Assembly: GCF_022682305.1 (NCBI RefSeq)
Contig: NZ_CP093528.1
Span: 3,469,501-3,533,500, forward strand
DNA length: 64,000 nt
Direction: 5' to 3'
Origin: Shinella zoogloeoides
Lineage (GTDB): Bacteria; Pseudomonadota; Alphaproteobacteria; Rhizobiales; Rhizobiaceae
The notes beneath the pieces are model-generated. The model was not told the DNA's origin. It was given only the letters and a program-made list of their open reading frames with translations, and did no database searches. Numbering within the stretch: position 1 is the first letter of the stretch; the number at the start of each line of letters is the position of its first letter. A program made the position numbers and the translations under genes. Of this stretch, positions 28,194-37,500 are shown piece after piece.

Positions 28194-29141
28194 TTGCCGA
28201 TACCGACCGCCATACGCCTTGCCTACAAGGTCGTCTTCGACGCGATCTGGCATTTCTCCGAGGACGACGGCTGGGCGATGGCGAGCCATGTCGCGCTGTC
28301 GACGCTGCTCGCGATCTTTCCCTTCCTGATCTTCGGCACCGCGCTCGGCTCCTTCCTCGGCGCCGACCAGTTCGCCGACACCGCCGTGCACCTCATCTTC
28401 GATACCTGGCCGGAATCGATCGCCGCGCCGATTTCCAGCGAGGTCGTCGCCGTGCTGACAACCCCGCGCGGCGGGCTCCTGACGGTCTCCGTGCTCGCCG
28501 CCGCCTACTTCGCCTCCAACGGCGTGGAGGCGCTGCGCGTCTCGCTCAACCGCGCCTACCGGGTGTCGGAAACGCGCTACTGGTACGTCACGCGCCTCGC
28601 CAGCCTCGGCTTCGTCATCGCCGGCGTGCTCGCGCTCGCCGTCATCAGCATCGTGCTCGTCGCCGCCCCGCTTGCGGTGCGGGCGACCGGTCGCTGGCAG
28701 CCCTTCCTCGCCTATGTCTATTCCTGGGTGGAAAGCTGGGGGCTTTTCGGCACCATCCTGGTGCTGTTCATCGGCCTGCTCATCGCTCATCTGTGGCTGC
28801 CCGCCGGCCGCCGCAGGATCGCCGATGTGCTGCCGGGCATCCTCCTGACGCTGGTCGCCTGGGGTTTGGGCGCCTATGTCTTCGCCTCCTACCTCGCTAC
28901 CTTCGCCAACTACGTCTCGACCTATGCGGGCCTTGCCTCGATCATGATCGCGCTGGTCTTCCTCTACATCATCGGCGTGATCTTCATCCTCGGCGCAGAG
29001 ATCAACGCCGCCCTGATGAAATACCGGGTCAGACGCCTGATCCTCGACCGGATGCGCGGCGTGCGAAAGCCCGTGACCGAGGAGCCGTCAATGGAGGATG
29101 AAGCCATAGCCCGCGAGCAGCGCGCGAATGTCCGCCGGTGA
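28194..29141 (+). CDS. YihY/BrkB family inner-membrane protein
   Basis: A 315-residue membrane protein with about six to seven helices. It has the family-typical amphipathic start IRLAYKVVFDAIWHFSEDDGWAMASHVALS (given here only as residues 5-34), the ASNGVEALRVSLNRAY segment, VAWGLGAYVFASYLATF and the terminal IGVIFILGAEINAALMKYR. The start is probably TTG at 28194, with AAGGGA six bases upstream; the ATG at 28089 would overlap the divergent SDR gene. Its 3' end overlaps the convergent gluQ gene by 54 bases. Historically called a ribonuclease BN homolog, wrongly; function unknown. Confidence 0.85.
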   Translation: MPIPTAIRLAYKVVFDAIWHFSEDDGWAMASHVALSTLLAIFPFLIFGTALGSFLGADQFADTAVHLIFDTWPESIAAPISSEVVAVLTTPRGGLLTVSVLAAAYFASNGVEALRVSLNRAYRVSETRYWYVTRLASLGFVIAGVLALAVISIVLVAAPLAVRATGRWQPFLAYVYSWVESWGLFGTILVLFIGLLIAHLWLPAGRRRIADVLPGILLTLVAWGLGAYVFASYLATFANYVSTYAGLASIMIALVFLYIIGVIFILGAEINAALMKYRVRRLILDRMRGVRKPVTEEPSMEDEAIAREQRANVRR

Positions 29142-29996
29142 AGCGCCGCGCTCCCGATAGGCAGCGATCCCCGTATCCTCGTTGCTCTTCGAGAGCTTGC
29201 GCCCGTCCGGCCCCGGCACCAGCCCGTGATGCCTGTAGGCCGGCGCGGGCAGCCCGAGCAGACTCTGCAGCAGGCGGTGCACCGCCGTCGCATGGAAAAG
29301 ATCCTGCCCCCGCACCACATCGGTAACGCCCTGCGCCGCATCGTCCAGCACAACGGCGAGATGGTAGCTCGCCGGCGCATCCGGCCGCGACAGGATGACA
29401 TCGCCCCAACGCTCCGGCTCCGCCGCGACAGTCCCCGTCTCGCCCCGCGGCCCCTCGCCCGCCTCCGACCAGTCGAGCGCGCCCGGCGCAAGCGCCCGGG
29501 CCTTGTCCATGTCGAGCCGCCAGGCATGCTGGCGGCCCGCTGCGATCGCGGCCAGCGCCTCCCCCCGGTCGAGCGTCCGCTCCCCGGTCGGATAGAGCGG
29601 CGCGCCGTCCGGATCGCGCGGCCACACGCCGCCCGCCGCCTCGTGCGCCTCCACCCGCACCTTCACTTCGCCGCGGCTGAGGAAACCCGGATAGAGCACG
29701 CCCATCGCCTTCAGCCGCTCCAGCGCCGCGCCGTAGAAGGCGAGGTGCTCCGACTGCCGGCGCACCGGCGTCTCCCAGTCCAGCCCCAGCCAGGCGAGAT
29801 CGCGATAGATCGCCGCCTCGAATTCCGGTCGCGAGCGGGCGGGGTCGATATCCTCGATGCGCAGCAGGAACCGGCCGCCGCAGGCTGCGGCCATGTCCCG
29901 GTTCAGGATCGCCGAAAGCGCATGGCCGAGATGCAGCAGCCCGTTCGGGCTGGGCGCGAAACGAAAGACGCGATTCTTTGACAAAGGACTTTGCAT
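29088..29996 (-). CDS. gluQ: Glutamyl-Q tRNA(Asp) synthetase
   Basis: Truncated GluRS paralog that attaches glutamate to queuosine at position 34 of tRNA-Asp. Contains the HIGH-like RFAPSPNGLLHLGHALSA near residue 13, RIEDIDPARSRPEF, and the KMSKS-like DGRKLSKSNEDTG; the anticodon-binding domain is absent, giving about 302 residues, normal for GluQRS. Starts are possible at 29996 or five codons earlier at 30011. The 3' end overlaps the convergent YihY gene. Functionally linked to the queuosine precursor transporter at the left edge. Confidence 0.92.
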   Translation of the reverse strand: MQSPLSKNRVFRFAPSPNGLLHLGHALSAILNRDMAAACGGRFLLRIEDIDPARSRPEFEAAIYRDLAWLGLDWETPVRRQSEHLAFYGAALERLKAMGVLYPGFLSRGEVKVRVEAHEAAGGVWPRDPDGAPLYPTGERTLDRGEALAAIAAGRQHAWRLDMDKARALAPGALDWSEAGEGPRGETGTVAAEPERWGDVILSRPDAPASYHLAVVLDDAAQGVTDVVRGQDLFHATAVHRLLQSLLGLPAPAYRHHGLVPGPDGRKLSKSNEDTGIAAYRERGASPADIRALLAGYGFILH

Positions 29997-30090
29997 GCGG
30001 TCTTCTGGCATGAAGCGCCGCGCTGCGCCACATATCGATGCCGTGTCCGCCGCCGCGCGGCACGCCAGGGCGCAAGGACCGCCGGCCCCC

Positions 30091-30747
30091 ATGCAACTGC
30101 ACATGATCAGGACGGATGCCGATGTGGCCGCGGGTCTCGTGGACCTCGCGCTGCTCGACGCGCGCCTCTTCAACGTCATCGACAAGGCCGGCCCCGTGCC
30201 GCTGCGCCGCCTAATGCCCGGCTATCGCGGCCTTGCCGGCATCGTCGTCGCCCAGATGGTCTCGCGCGCCAGCGCCGACGCCATCTGGCGCCGGCTTGAG
30301 GAAACGGCCGGCGACATCACGCCCCATCATATCCTCGGTCTTTCCGACGAGGCCTGCCGCGCCATCGGCCTGTCGCGCGCCAAGGCCGGGACGCTGCGCC
30401 GCGCGGCAGAGGCCGTCGACCGGGGCGAACTCGACCTCGACGCCGTCTGCCGCATGGAGGCACAGGCCGCCACCCGCAGCCTGACCGCCATCAAGGGCAT
30501 CGGCCGCTGGACGGCGGATGTCTACCTGCTCTTCTGCGCCGGCCATCCGGATATCTTCCCCTCCGGCGACATCGCCCTGCAGAATGCCGTCGCCCACGCG
30601 CTCGGCCTTGCCGTGCGGCCGAGCGTGCAGGAACTCGACAGGATCGCGGCAAGCTGGTCTCCCTGGCGCGGCGTTTCGGCCCGGCTGTTCTGGGCCTATT
30701 ACGCCCGCGAGATGCGCCGCGAGGCAGCCCCCGTGCTCGAAGGGTGA
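30091..30747 (+). CDS. DNA-3-methyladenine glycosylase, AlkA-like (HhH-GPD)
   Basis: Base-excision repair glycosylase removing alkylated purines. About 218 residues. The helix-hairpin-helix appears as LTAIKGIGRWTADVYLLF with the catalytic Asp about 18 residues later in DIFPSGDIALQNAV. The region GIVVAQMVSRASADAIW matches the family core. The start is uncertain: ATG 30091 (chosen) or 30103; neither has a strong ribosome site. Upstream it is divergent from gluQ. Confidence 0.87.
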   Translation: MQLHMIRTDADVAAGLVDLALLDARLFNVIDKAGPVPLRRLMPGYRGLAGIVVAQMVSRASADAIWRRLEETAGDITPHHILGLSDEACRAIGLSRAKAGTLRRAAEAVDRGELDLDAVCRMEAQAATRSLTAIKGIGRWTADVYLLFCAGHPDIFPSGDIALQNAVAHALGLAVRPSVQELDRIAASWSPWRGVSARLFWAYYAREMRREAAPVLEG

Positions 30748-30851
30748 GGCGCTACGAAATTCGTTGTTTTCGCTTTTCCTTTCCGCTTCACAAGGCTGTC
30801 ACAACGGGCCTAATATAAAGGGGCAGATGCCGAATCGATCAGGAGAAGCCC

Positions 30852-31409
30852 TTGACGATTTCAGTTTCACCACAGGCCCTGCCAGCCCTTGTACTGAATG
30901 CTGACTACAGGCCGCTGAGTTATTATCCCTTGTCGCTCTGGTCCTGGCAGGACGCGATCAAGGCCGTGTTTCTTGACCGCGTGAACATCATCGCCGAATA
31001 CGAGCATTCGGTGTCTTCCCCCAGCTTCACGATGCGCCTGCCGAGCGTCGTGTGCCTGAAAACCTACGTGCAGCCCTCGCGCCATCCGGCCTTCACCCGG
31101 TTCAACGTGTTCCTGCGCGACAAGTTCGAATGCCAGTATTGCGGGTCGCCGGACGACCTGACCTTCGACCATGTCATCCCGCGCGCCCATGGCGGCGAGA
31201 CGACCTGGGGGAATGTGGTCGCCGCGTGCTCCCCGTGTAACTTGAGAAAAGGCAGCAAGCTGCCGAAGCAGGCGGGCATGCACCCGCATCAGAAGCCCTA
31301 TCAGCCGACGGTTCAGGATCTGCACAACAACGGGCGACTGTTTCCACCCAACTATCTGCACGAAAGCTGGATGGACTATCTCTACTGGGACGTCGAACTG
31401 CAGCCCTGA
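30852..31409 (+). CDS. HNH endonuclease family protein
   Basis: A 185-residue protein with an HNH nuclease motif: zinc CysxxCys pair in KFECQYCG, FDHVIPRAHGG carrying the catalytic His, and NVVAACSPCNLRKG. The N-terminal half (LVLNADYRPLSYYPLSLWSW) is the conserved leader of a chromosomal HNH family found throughout rhizobia, not tied to phage or restriction. Translation appears to start at TTG 30852, with AGGAGAAG close upstream. Its biological role is not established. Confidence 0.88.
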   Translation: MTISVSPQALPALVLNADYRPLSYYPLSLWSWQDAIKAVFLDRVNIIAEYEHSVSSPSFTMRLPSVVCLKTYVQPSRHPAFTRFNVFLRDKFECQYCGSPDDLTFDHVIPRAHGGETTWGNVVAACSPCNLRKGSKLPKQAGMHPHQKPYQPTVQDLHNNGRLFPPNYLHESWMDYLYWDVELQP

Positions 31410-31473
31410 CGCCCGCCGCGCGAAACCGTCAGCGGTTCCGCGCAGACGGCCTGCGCCCTACGGGCTGTGGCGA

Positions 31474-31986
31474 TCAAGCCTTCGCGGACCGCGCGCCCGA
31501 AAAGGCGATGGCGGCGAGGATGAGGCTTGCGATCACGTTCCATCCGGCGAAGGAGAGGCCGAGCAGCCGGAAGGACGCCTCCTGGCAGGAAGGTCCATGC
31601 TTCGAGTTGAGATCGGAAAGCAGGTCGCCCGCATTCTGCGTCACGCCCTGCGCCGAGGTCGCACACGTCGCCGGGCCTTCCCAGAAGCCCCATTCGACGC
31701 CCGCATGATAGACACCCATGCCCGCACCGACGATCATCATGATGCCGGCGACGGCAAGCAGCAGCCGCGTCAGCCAGACCGGCCCGCCGAAGAGCGCGGA
31801 AACAAGCGCCGCAACCGCGACCGGGATACCGTAATAATAGGGATCGCGCTGCAACAGGCAGAGCGCACAGGGAATATAGCCGCCGATATGCTCAAAGGCG
31901 AGCGCGCCCCCCACGGTCGCGGCCATGCCGAGCGAAAGGAGGCCGGCGGATGCCTTGCGGGAGAGGTCGGGAAATACGGTCATCAT
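31474..31986 (-). CDS. dsbB: Disulfide bond formation protein B
   Basis: Inner-membrane quinone reductase that reoxidises periplasmic DsbA. The 170-residue protein has four membrane helices; the first periplasmic loop carries the CxxC pair in YIPCALCLLQRDPYY, and the second has two further Cys (ATCATSAQG and GPSCQEASF), completing the four redox cysteines. The convergent HNH gene ends 64 bases away. Last clear backbone gene before the island boundary. Confidence 0.9.
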   Translation of the reverse strand: MMTVFPDLSRKASAGLLSLGMAATVGGALAFEHIGGYIPCALCLLQRDPYYYGIPVAVAALVSALFGGPVWLTRLLLAVAGIMMIVGAGMGVYHAGVEWGFWEGPATCATSAQGVTQNAGDLLSDLNSKHGPSCQEASFRLLGLSFAGWNVIASLILAAIAFSGARSAKA

Positions 31987-32150
31987 GCTCGTCCAGTGAT
32001 GCCGGCGAACAGGCCGACGAAATGGCGCCGATTTCTATCAGGTGGCCCGTCATTGTAAATGCACCGCACGGATAAGTGATCGCCCACTCCCCCCGATTTG
32101 CCGGTTGCCGCCTGCAGACGCATCGTGTAAACGCGATGACTCCAGACCGT

Positions 32151-32190
32151 GCCCCATTGGCGGAACTGGTAGACGCGCTCGACTCAAAAA
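32151..32190 (+). pseudogene. 5' half of a tRNA-Leu(CAA) gene, broken in the anticodon loop
   Basis: The segment begins GCCCCATTGGCGGAACTGGT and continues AGACGCGCTCGACTCAAAA: acceptor 5' strand, D arm and the 5' side of the anticodon stem (CTCGA) with the loop CTCAAAA. The expected 3' anticodon strand TCGAG, variable arm, T arm and 3' acceptor are missing, and unrelated sequence follows. The spelling differs from the intact tRNA-Leu at 32346, so it is not a simple duplication of that gene. Confidence 0.8.
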
Positions 32191-32345
32191 GGGATTTGTC
32201 TACCAATCCACAGAAAATCACGGTGAAGTGAAAGCGTCGTGTTTTCAACGGACTGGCGGTATGGAAGTGAAGTGAGAGGTTTCCGTCGAAATGGCGCTAG
32301 GGGTCGGCTAGGAGCCGAGACCTAGAGTAAGATCGGCGGCAAAGT

Positions 32346-32432
32346 GCGGGCGTGGCGGAATTGGTAGACGCAGCGGATTCAAAATCCGCCGTCCTTACGG
32401 ATATGTCGGTTCGAGTCCGACCGCCCGCACCA
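32346..32432 (+). tRNA. tRNA-Leu (CAA anticodon)
   Basis: Complete type II tRNA gene of 87 bases including encoded CCA. Acceptor stem GCGGGCG pairs with CGCCCGC; D arm TGGCGGAATTGGTAGACGC; anticodon stem GCGGA/TCCGC with loop TTCAAAA giving anticodon CAA (decodes UUG); a long variable arm; T arm GTCGGTTCGAGTCCGAC. It lies just inside the accessory region. Confidence 0.97.
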
Positions 32433-32480
32433 TTGTCTCATTCACTGCAAAAGGCGCTTCTTGATAACGCGAAGTTCGCA

Positions 32481-32645
32481 CTACCTGTCGAAGGACTTCA
32501 CCAGATCATCGACGGCCTTCTCCTGCGAAAGGGACGCGGGGAGTGCAGCGAGACACAAGGGGCTTGGACCGTCGCACAATGCGTGGTCAGGATCGGGATG
32601 GGCTTCAAGGAATAGTCCAGCCAGCGACAAGGCCATTGCCGAACG
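32481..32645 (-). pseudogene. kdsA: 3' remnant of kdsA (KDO-8-phosphate synthase)
   Basis: The minus strand encodes [20 protein letters not shown] followed by LCDGPSPL and ends [13 protein letters not shown], the C-terminus of 3-deoxy-D-manno-octulosonate 8-phosphate synthase, an enzyme of LPS inner-core synthesis. The rest of the gene (well over 200 residues) is absent; the upstream residues do not match. In this 293-base stretch between the tRNA and the monooxygenase gene I see nothing else. It is most likely debris carried or created by integration. Confidence 0.75.
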
Positions 32646-32725
32646 GACGAGTGAAGCCGGTGGCGCGTGTAAAAGACTTCGGGGTATCGCCCTCAATGGC
32701 TTCCCGGCGCTTCATCGCGTAGCAT

Positions 32726-33988
32726 CTACCTAGCCGGGGCTCTCAATGAACACGTCCAATCGACGAGCCGCGTGCGCACATGTTCCGGTCGGAAGCCGAT
32801 CCCAATGAGGCGGCCGGTCAGCCGCGGCAGTAGGTGTGACTGGGCAATCAGGCGCATGAAAAGCGGAGGTCTTCGAATTTGCGTGTTGCCCGCTTCACCG
32901 GCACGCTTCCGGCTGCGCATCATCAATTGCAGTTTCTGGGTTGCCTTGGTCGGGAAGTTGCGACGGCGCTGTACGGCTTCGAGCATGCGCGTTTGCAGCC
33001 GCCCCTCGCGAAGAGCCTCCGCCAGCGTGTTGGCGGTGGCGATCGCGTCCTGGATCGCGAGATTCACACCGACCCCGCCAATGGGCGACATGGCATGGGC
33101 CGCGTCCCCAATGCAAAGCACGCCGGGTTTCCACCACGACTTGAGACGGTCGATGCGAACACTGAGCAGATGGATGTCATCCCAGGAACGGATTTCTTCA
33201 AATCGATCCGCCGACAATGGTGCTACGTCGGCAATCCTGGCGCGAAGCGCCTCAAGCCCTTGCTCTTTCAGCGAATCAACGGTTCCCTTCGTGATTACAT
33301 AACCGCATTGCCAGTAAACGCCACGATCGATCAAGACCAGCCCTTGGCTCGGACCGGCGTGGCCCATTGCCTGCTGCGGATCGCCTGCTTTTTTGGAGAT
33401 CTTCATCCAGAGAATGTCGGTAGCGATACCGAAGCTCTGAACCTCAAGTCCAGCCGCCTTGCGGATGATCGAATTGCGTCCGTCCGCCCCGATGACGAGA
33501 GCGGCTTCCATGGCGAGTTCACGTTCGCCCTGGCGAGCATTCAGGCCGACAACCCGGCAATTGTCCCAACGGAGCGAAGTTGCCTCAGTGGACATGATCA
33601 ACCGAAAGCGCGGAAACTCGCCTGCCTTTCGCGCAAGAAAATTCAGGAAGTCCCATTGCGGCATGAAGGCGATGAACTTAGCGCGCGTCGGTAGTCTGGA
33701 GAAATCGGCGATCGTGGCCTTGCGGCCGGCGATCTCAGCGTGGAGATGGTAGGCTCTCTGATGGGGGAGAGAAAGAAGCTCATCGAGCAAGCCAAGCTCA
33801 TGAATCGCTTCGAGGGTCGATGGATGGATGGTGTCCCCGCGAAAATCGCGCAGAAAGTCTTGATGTTTTTCGATGACCGTAACATCGACGCCCGAGCGGG
33901 CCAGCAAGAGCCCGAGCATCAGGCCCGCCGGTCCCGCACCGACCACGACGCAGCTCTGGCTCCTTTTCACATGGGAATAGTATCTCAA
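32726..33988 (-). CDS. FAD-dependent aromatic-type monooxygenase
   Basis: Flavoprotein monooxygenase of the p-hydroxybenzoate hydroxylase group, about 420 residues. The dinucleotide-binding motif VVVGAGPAGLMLGLLLARSG is near the N-terminus, the DG motif as VIGADGRNSIIRKAAG around residue 170, and the second FAD motif as CIGDAAHAMSPIGGVGVNLA around residue 290. Translation probably begins at TTG 33988, with AAGGA six bases upstream; GTG 33970 is an alternative. It follows the MerR gene by 23 bases and is likely co-transcribed. Related enzymes inactivate antibiotics or open aromatic rings; the substrate here is unknown. Confidence 0.83.
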   Translation of the reverse strand: MRYYSHVKRSQSCVVVGAGPAGLMLGLLLARSGVDVTVIEKHQDFLRDFRGDTIHPSTLEAIHELGLLDELLSLPHQRAYHLHAEIAGRKATIADFSRLPTRAKFIAFMPQWDFLNFLARKAGEFPRFRLIMSTEATSLRWDNCRVVGLNARQGERELAMEAALVIGADGRNSIIRKAAGLEVQSFGIATDILWMKISKKAGDPQQAMGHAGPSQGLVLIDRGVYWQCGYVITKGTVDSLKEQGLEALRARIADVAPLSADRFEEIRSWDDIHLLSVRIDRLKSWWKPGVLCIGDAAHAMSPIGGVGVNLAIQDAIATANTLAEALREGRLQTRMLEAVQRRRNFPTKATQKLQLMMRSRKRAGEAGNTQIRRPPLFMRLIAQSHLLPRLTGRLIGIGFRPEHVRTRLVDWTCSLRAPAR

Positions 33989-34011
33989 CGTCGTCGGTCC
34001 TTGGGATGAGG

Positions 34012-34461
34012 CTAGTGAATCGATTCGCGGCCTTTGCTTGAAGTTTTCACCTCAGCATCGCCATCGCGGCTGGTGTCTTTCAAGGGCAAAATATCGAGCG
34101 GGATCAGATCCCCGTCATTCTCGCTTTCGGCAACGAGCTGGATCATCTTTTCGAGTGTTTCCAGTTGAGCGATTTTTTCCTCGACCGCAGCGAGTTGCTC
34201 CTTTGCGATGCGGAGCGCTTCGGCCGGACTTGAGAACGAGACGTCGGCAAGTCGAAACAGGTCCTTGATCGCCTCGATGCTGAAGCCGAGATCGCGGGCG
34301 CGGCGGATGAAGAGAAGGCGATGGACCGCGCCGTGGTCATAGCGTCGCTGGTTTCCCTTGCTCCGCAAGCGCTCGCGCAGCAACCCAATCTGCTCGTAGT
34401 AGCGGATCGTCGGAATTTTGACGCCGGTGAGCTGAGAGAGTTCGCCGATGCCGATATCCAT
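34012..34461 (-). CDS. MerR-family transcriptional regulator lacking cysteines
   Basis: DNA-binding regulator of 149 residues. The winged helix reads MDIGIGELSQLTGVKIPTIR then YYEQIGLL, closest in type to the metal-sensing MerR group, and a coiled-coil dimerisation helix follows (LRIAKEQLAAVEEKIAQLET). No cysteine occurs anywhere in the protein, so it cannot use the usual thiolate metal site; the signal is probably something else. It lies between the RND permease gene and the FAD monooxygenase gene, all on the minus strand. Its target may be the MerR-type promoter at 39090 or one of its own. Confidence 0.85.
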   Translation of the reverse strand: MDIGIGELSQLTGVKIPTIRYYEQIGLLRERLRSKGNQRRYDHGAVHRLLFIRRARDLGFSIEAIKDLFRLADVSFSSPAEALRIAKEQLAAVEEKIAQLETLEKMIQLVAESENDGDLIPLDILPLKDTSRDGDAEVKTSSKGRESIH

Positions 34462-34597
34462 GTTTGAAGTCCCTTCCGGATAGCCGCGTGTTTATGATTT
34501 GCTGCGTGTTCGATCGCTGAGGCCCTGACGGCCCGACCGCGCCGGGGTGCGGCAGCAGCCATGGGCCGCCCCGGCGTGGAATTGTGTGTCGGCCTGC

Positions 34598-37500
34598 TCA
34601 GGTATGGACTTCGGTCGCCTGTTGGGGCGACGCGCTCCGCCTGATCGCGAGCCGCCGCACGACCACATAGAAGATCGGCGTCAGAAGCAGGCCGAATAGC
34701 GTCACGCCGAGCATGCCGGCAAAGACGGCGATGCCCATGGCGTGCCGCATTTCGGCGCCCGCTCCGGTGGCGATGACGAGCGGAATCACGCCGGCAATGA
34801 AGGCGAGCGACGTCATCAGGATCGGCCGAAGGCGCAGGCGGGCCGCTTCGAGAACGGCGGCCAACGGATCGACGCCTTCATCCTCCTTCGCTCGGGCGAA
34901 CTCGACGATTAGGATTGCGTTCTTCGCGGCAAGTCCGACCAGAACGACAAAGCCGATCTGCGTGAAGATGTTGTTGTCGCCGCCGGTGAACCACACCCCG
35001 GCGATCGCCGAGAGGAGCGCCATTGGAGCGATCAGCAGCACCGCGAAGGGAAGCGACCAACTGTTGTACTGCGCCGCGAGGATCAGGAACGCGAGCAAGA
35101 CGGACAGCGGGAAGACATACATCGCTGTGTCGCCGGCCTGCTTCTCCTGATAGGCGAGATCGGTCCATTCGAAGGCCATGCCCGCTGGCAAGGTTTCGGA
35201 TGCGATGCGCTCCATGGCGGCGGTGGCCTGCCCGAACGAGTATCCGGGCGCGGGACTGCCGCTGATGTCCGCAGAGGGGAAGCCGTTATAGTGCATGACA
35301 CGATCGGGGCCTGAGCTGTGCTTGATGGTCAGCAGAGCCGAAAGCGGAATCATGTTGCCGGTCGCGTTGCGGACCTTCAGGCGGCCGATGTCCTCGGGCT
35401 GCATGCGGAACGGCGCGTCCGCCTGCACCATCACGCGGTAGGTGCGGCCGAAGCGATTGAAGTCGTTCGCGTAGAGCGAGCCGAGGTTGACCTGCAACGT
35501 CTCGAAGATGGTATTGAGCGGCACGCCTTGCGACTTCGCTTTCACCCTGTCGATATCGACCTGCACCTGCGGCGCGTTCACCTGGAAACTTGCCAGCATG
35601 CCGGCCAGCTCGGGCGTCTGCATCGCTCTGCCCATGACCGCGCCTTGAGCCTGCGCGAGCGCCTCGAAGCCGAGGCCCGCTCGATCCTCGATCTGGATCT
35701 TGAAGCCGCCGGTCGAACCAAGTCCCGGAACGGGCGGCGGCGGGAAGATGCCGGCGAAGCCATCGGGAATCTGGCTGAACTTGCCCATGAGCTTGCCGGC
35801 GATGGCAAAGGCCGAAAGAGACGGGTCCTTTCGTTCGTCGAACGGCTTGAGCATCGTGAACATGACGGCCGCATTGGGGATGTTGACCATGCCGTTGACC
35901 GAGAGCCCTGGAAACGCGACGACACTCTCCACGCCCGGCTCGGCCAGCGCGATCTCCGACATTTTCTTGACGACGGCCTCGGTGCGGTCGAGCGAAGCGC
36001 CAGTCGGGAGCTGGGCGATGCCGACGAGATAGTATTTGTCCTGGGCCGGCACGAAGCCGCCCGGCACCGTCTGGAAGCCGACCCACGTCATGCCGACCAG
36101 GCCGGCATAGACGAGCAGGACGAGAACACTGAGCCTCGCGGCACGGCGCACCGACCAGACGTAGGCGGTCGAAGCGCCGTCGAAGAAGCGATTGAACAGC
36201 CGGAAGAACCAGCCGAACAGGAAGTCGATCACGCGGGTCAGGAGATCGCGCTTCACGTCGCCGTGGTGGGGTTTCAGGAGCACGCCAGCAAGCGCGGGAG
36301 AGAGCGTGAGGGAGTTGATCGCCGACAGGATGGTCGAGATCGCAATCGTCAGCGCAAACTGGCGGTAGAATTCGCCCTGCAAGCCCGAGAGGAACGCCGA
36401 TGGAATGAACACGGCCGACAGGACAGAGGTGATGGCTACGATCGGCCCCGTCACCTCGTCCATGGCCTTGCGCGCCGCCTCTTTCGGCGTTTCCCCAAGC
36501 GCGATGTGGCGCTCGACGTTCTCGACCACGACGATCGCGTCGTCGACCACGATGCCGATCGAGAGAACGAGGCCGAAGAGGGACAACGTGTTCAGCGAGA
36601 AACCGAACATATACATCAGCGCAAATGTGCCGACCAAGGAGACGGGAACGGCGACAAGGGGAATAATCGACGCCCGCCACGTCTGGAGGAACAGAACCAC
36701 GACGATAACGACCAGCACGACGGCTTCGAGCAGCGTCATGACCACAGCTTCGAGAGACGCCTTGACGAACACCGTTGGATCGTAGGCGATCCGATATTCG
36801 ATGCCTTCCGGAAAGCCCTTCTGAAGTTCGGCCATGGTGGTGCGGACGGCGCTCGATACGTCGAGCGCATTCGCGCCGGGGCTTTGGATGATCTGCATCG
36901 CGAGCGCCGGCTTGCCGTTGAGGAGGCTACGAAGGGCATAGGAGTCTGCGCCAAGCTCGATGCGGGCAACGTCGCGCAAGCGGGTGACCTGACCGTCGGT
37001 GCCTGTCTTTACGACGATCTCGCCGAACTGCTGCTCACTGGACAGCCTTCCGAGCGTGTTGACCGTCACCTGAAACGCGGCCGAGGCTTCGGGCTGCTGG
37101 CCGACCGAGCCGGCGGCCACCTGAACGTTCTGTTCCTGAATCGCCCCAACGACGTCGCTGGCGGTCAGCCCCCTCGCGGCCACCTTGGCCGGATCGAGCC
37201 ACACGCGCATGGAATACTCGCCAGCCCCCCAGACGAGTACGTCACCCACACCTGACAGGCGCGCAAGCTGGTCGCGTACCTGCAAGGTGGCGAAGTTCGA
37301 CAGGTAGAGGGGATCGTAGCGATTGTCGGGCGAGACGAGATGGACGACCATCAGGATGTCTGGGGACGTCTTCTGCGTCACGACCCCGATGCGCTGCACT
37401 TCCTGCGGAAGCCTGGGCAATGCGCGCGAAACGCGGTTCTGCACCTGAATCTGCGCCATGTCGGGATCGGTGCCCTGCTTGAACGCAATGGTCAGGGTCA

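Noticed and set aside
35318..37255. 645-codon plus-strand frame inside the RND permease gene
   Set aside because: Antisense reading of a well-conserved permease; composition is low-complexity and without domains.
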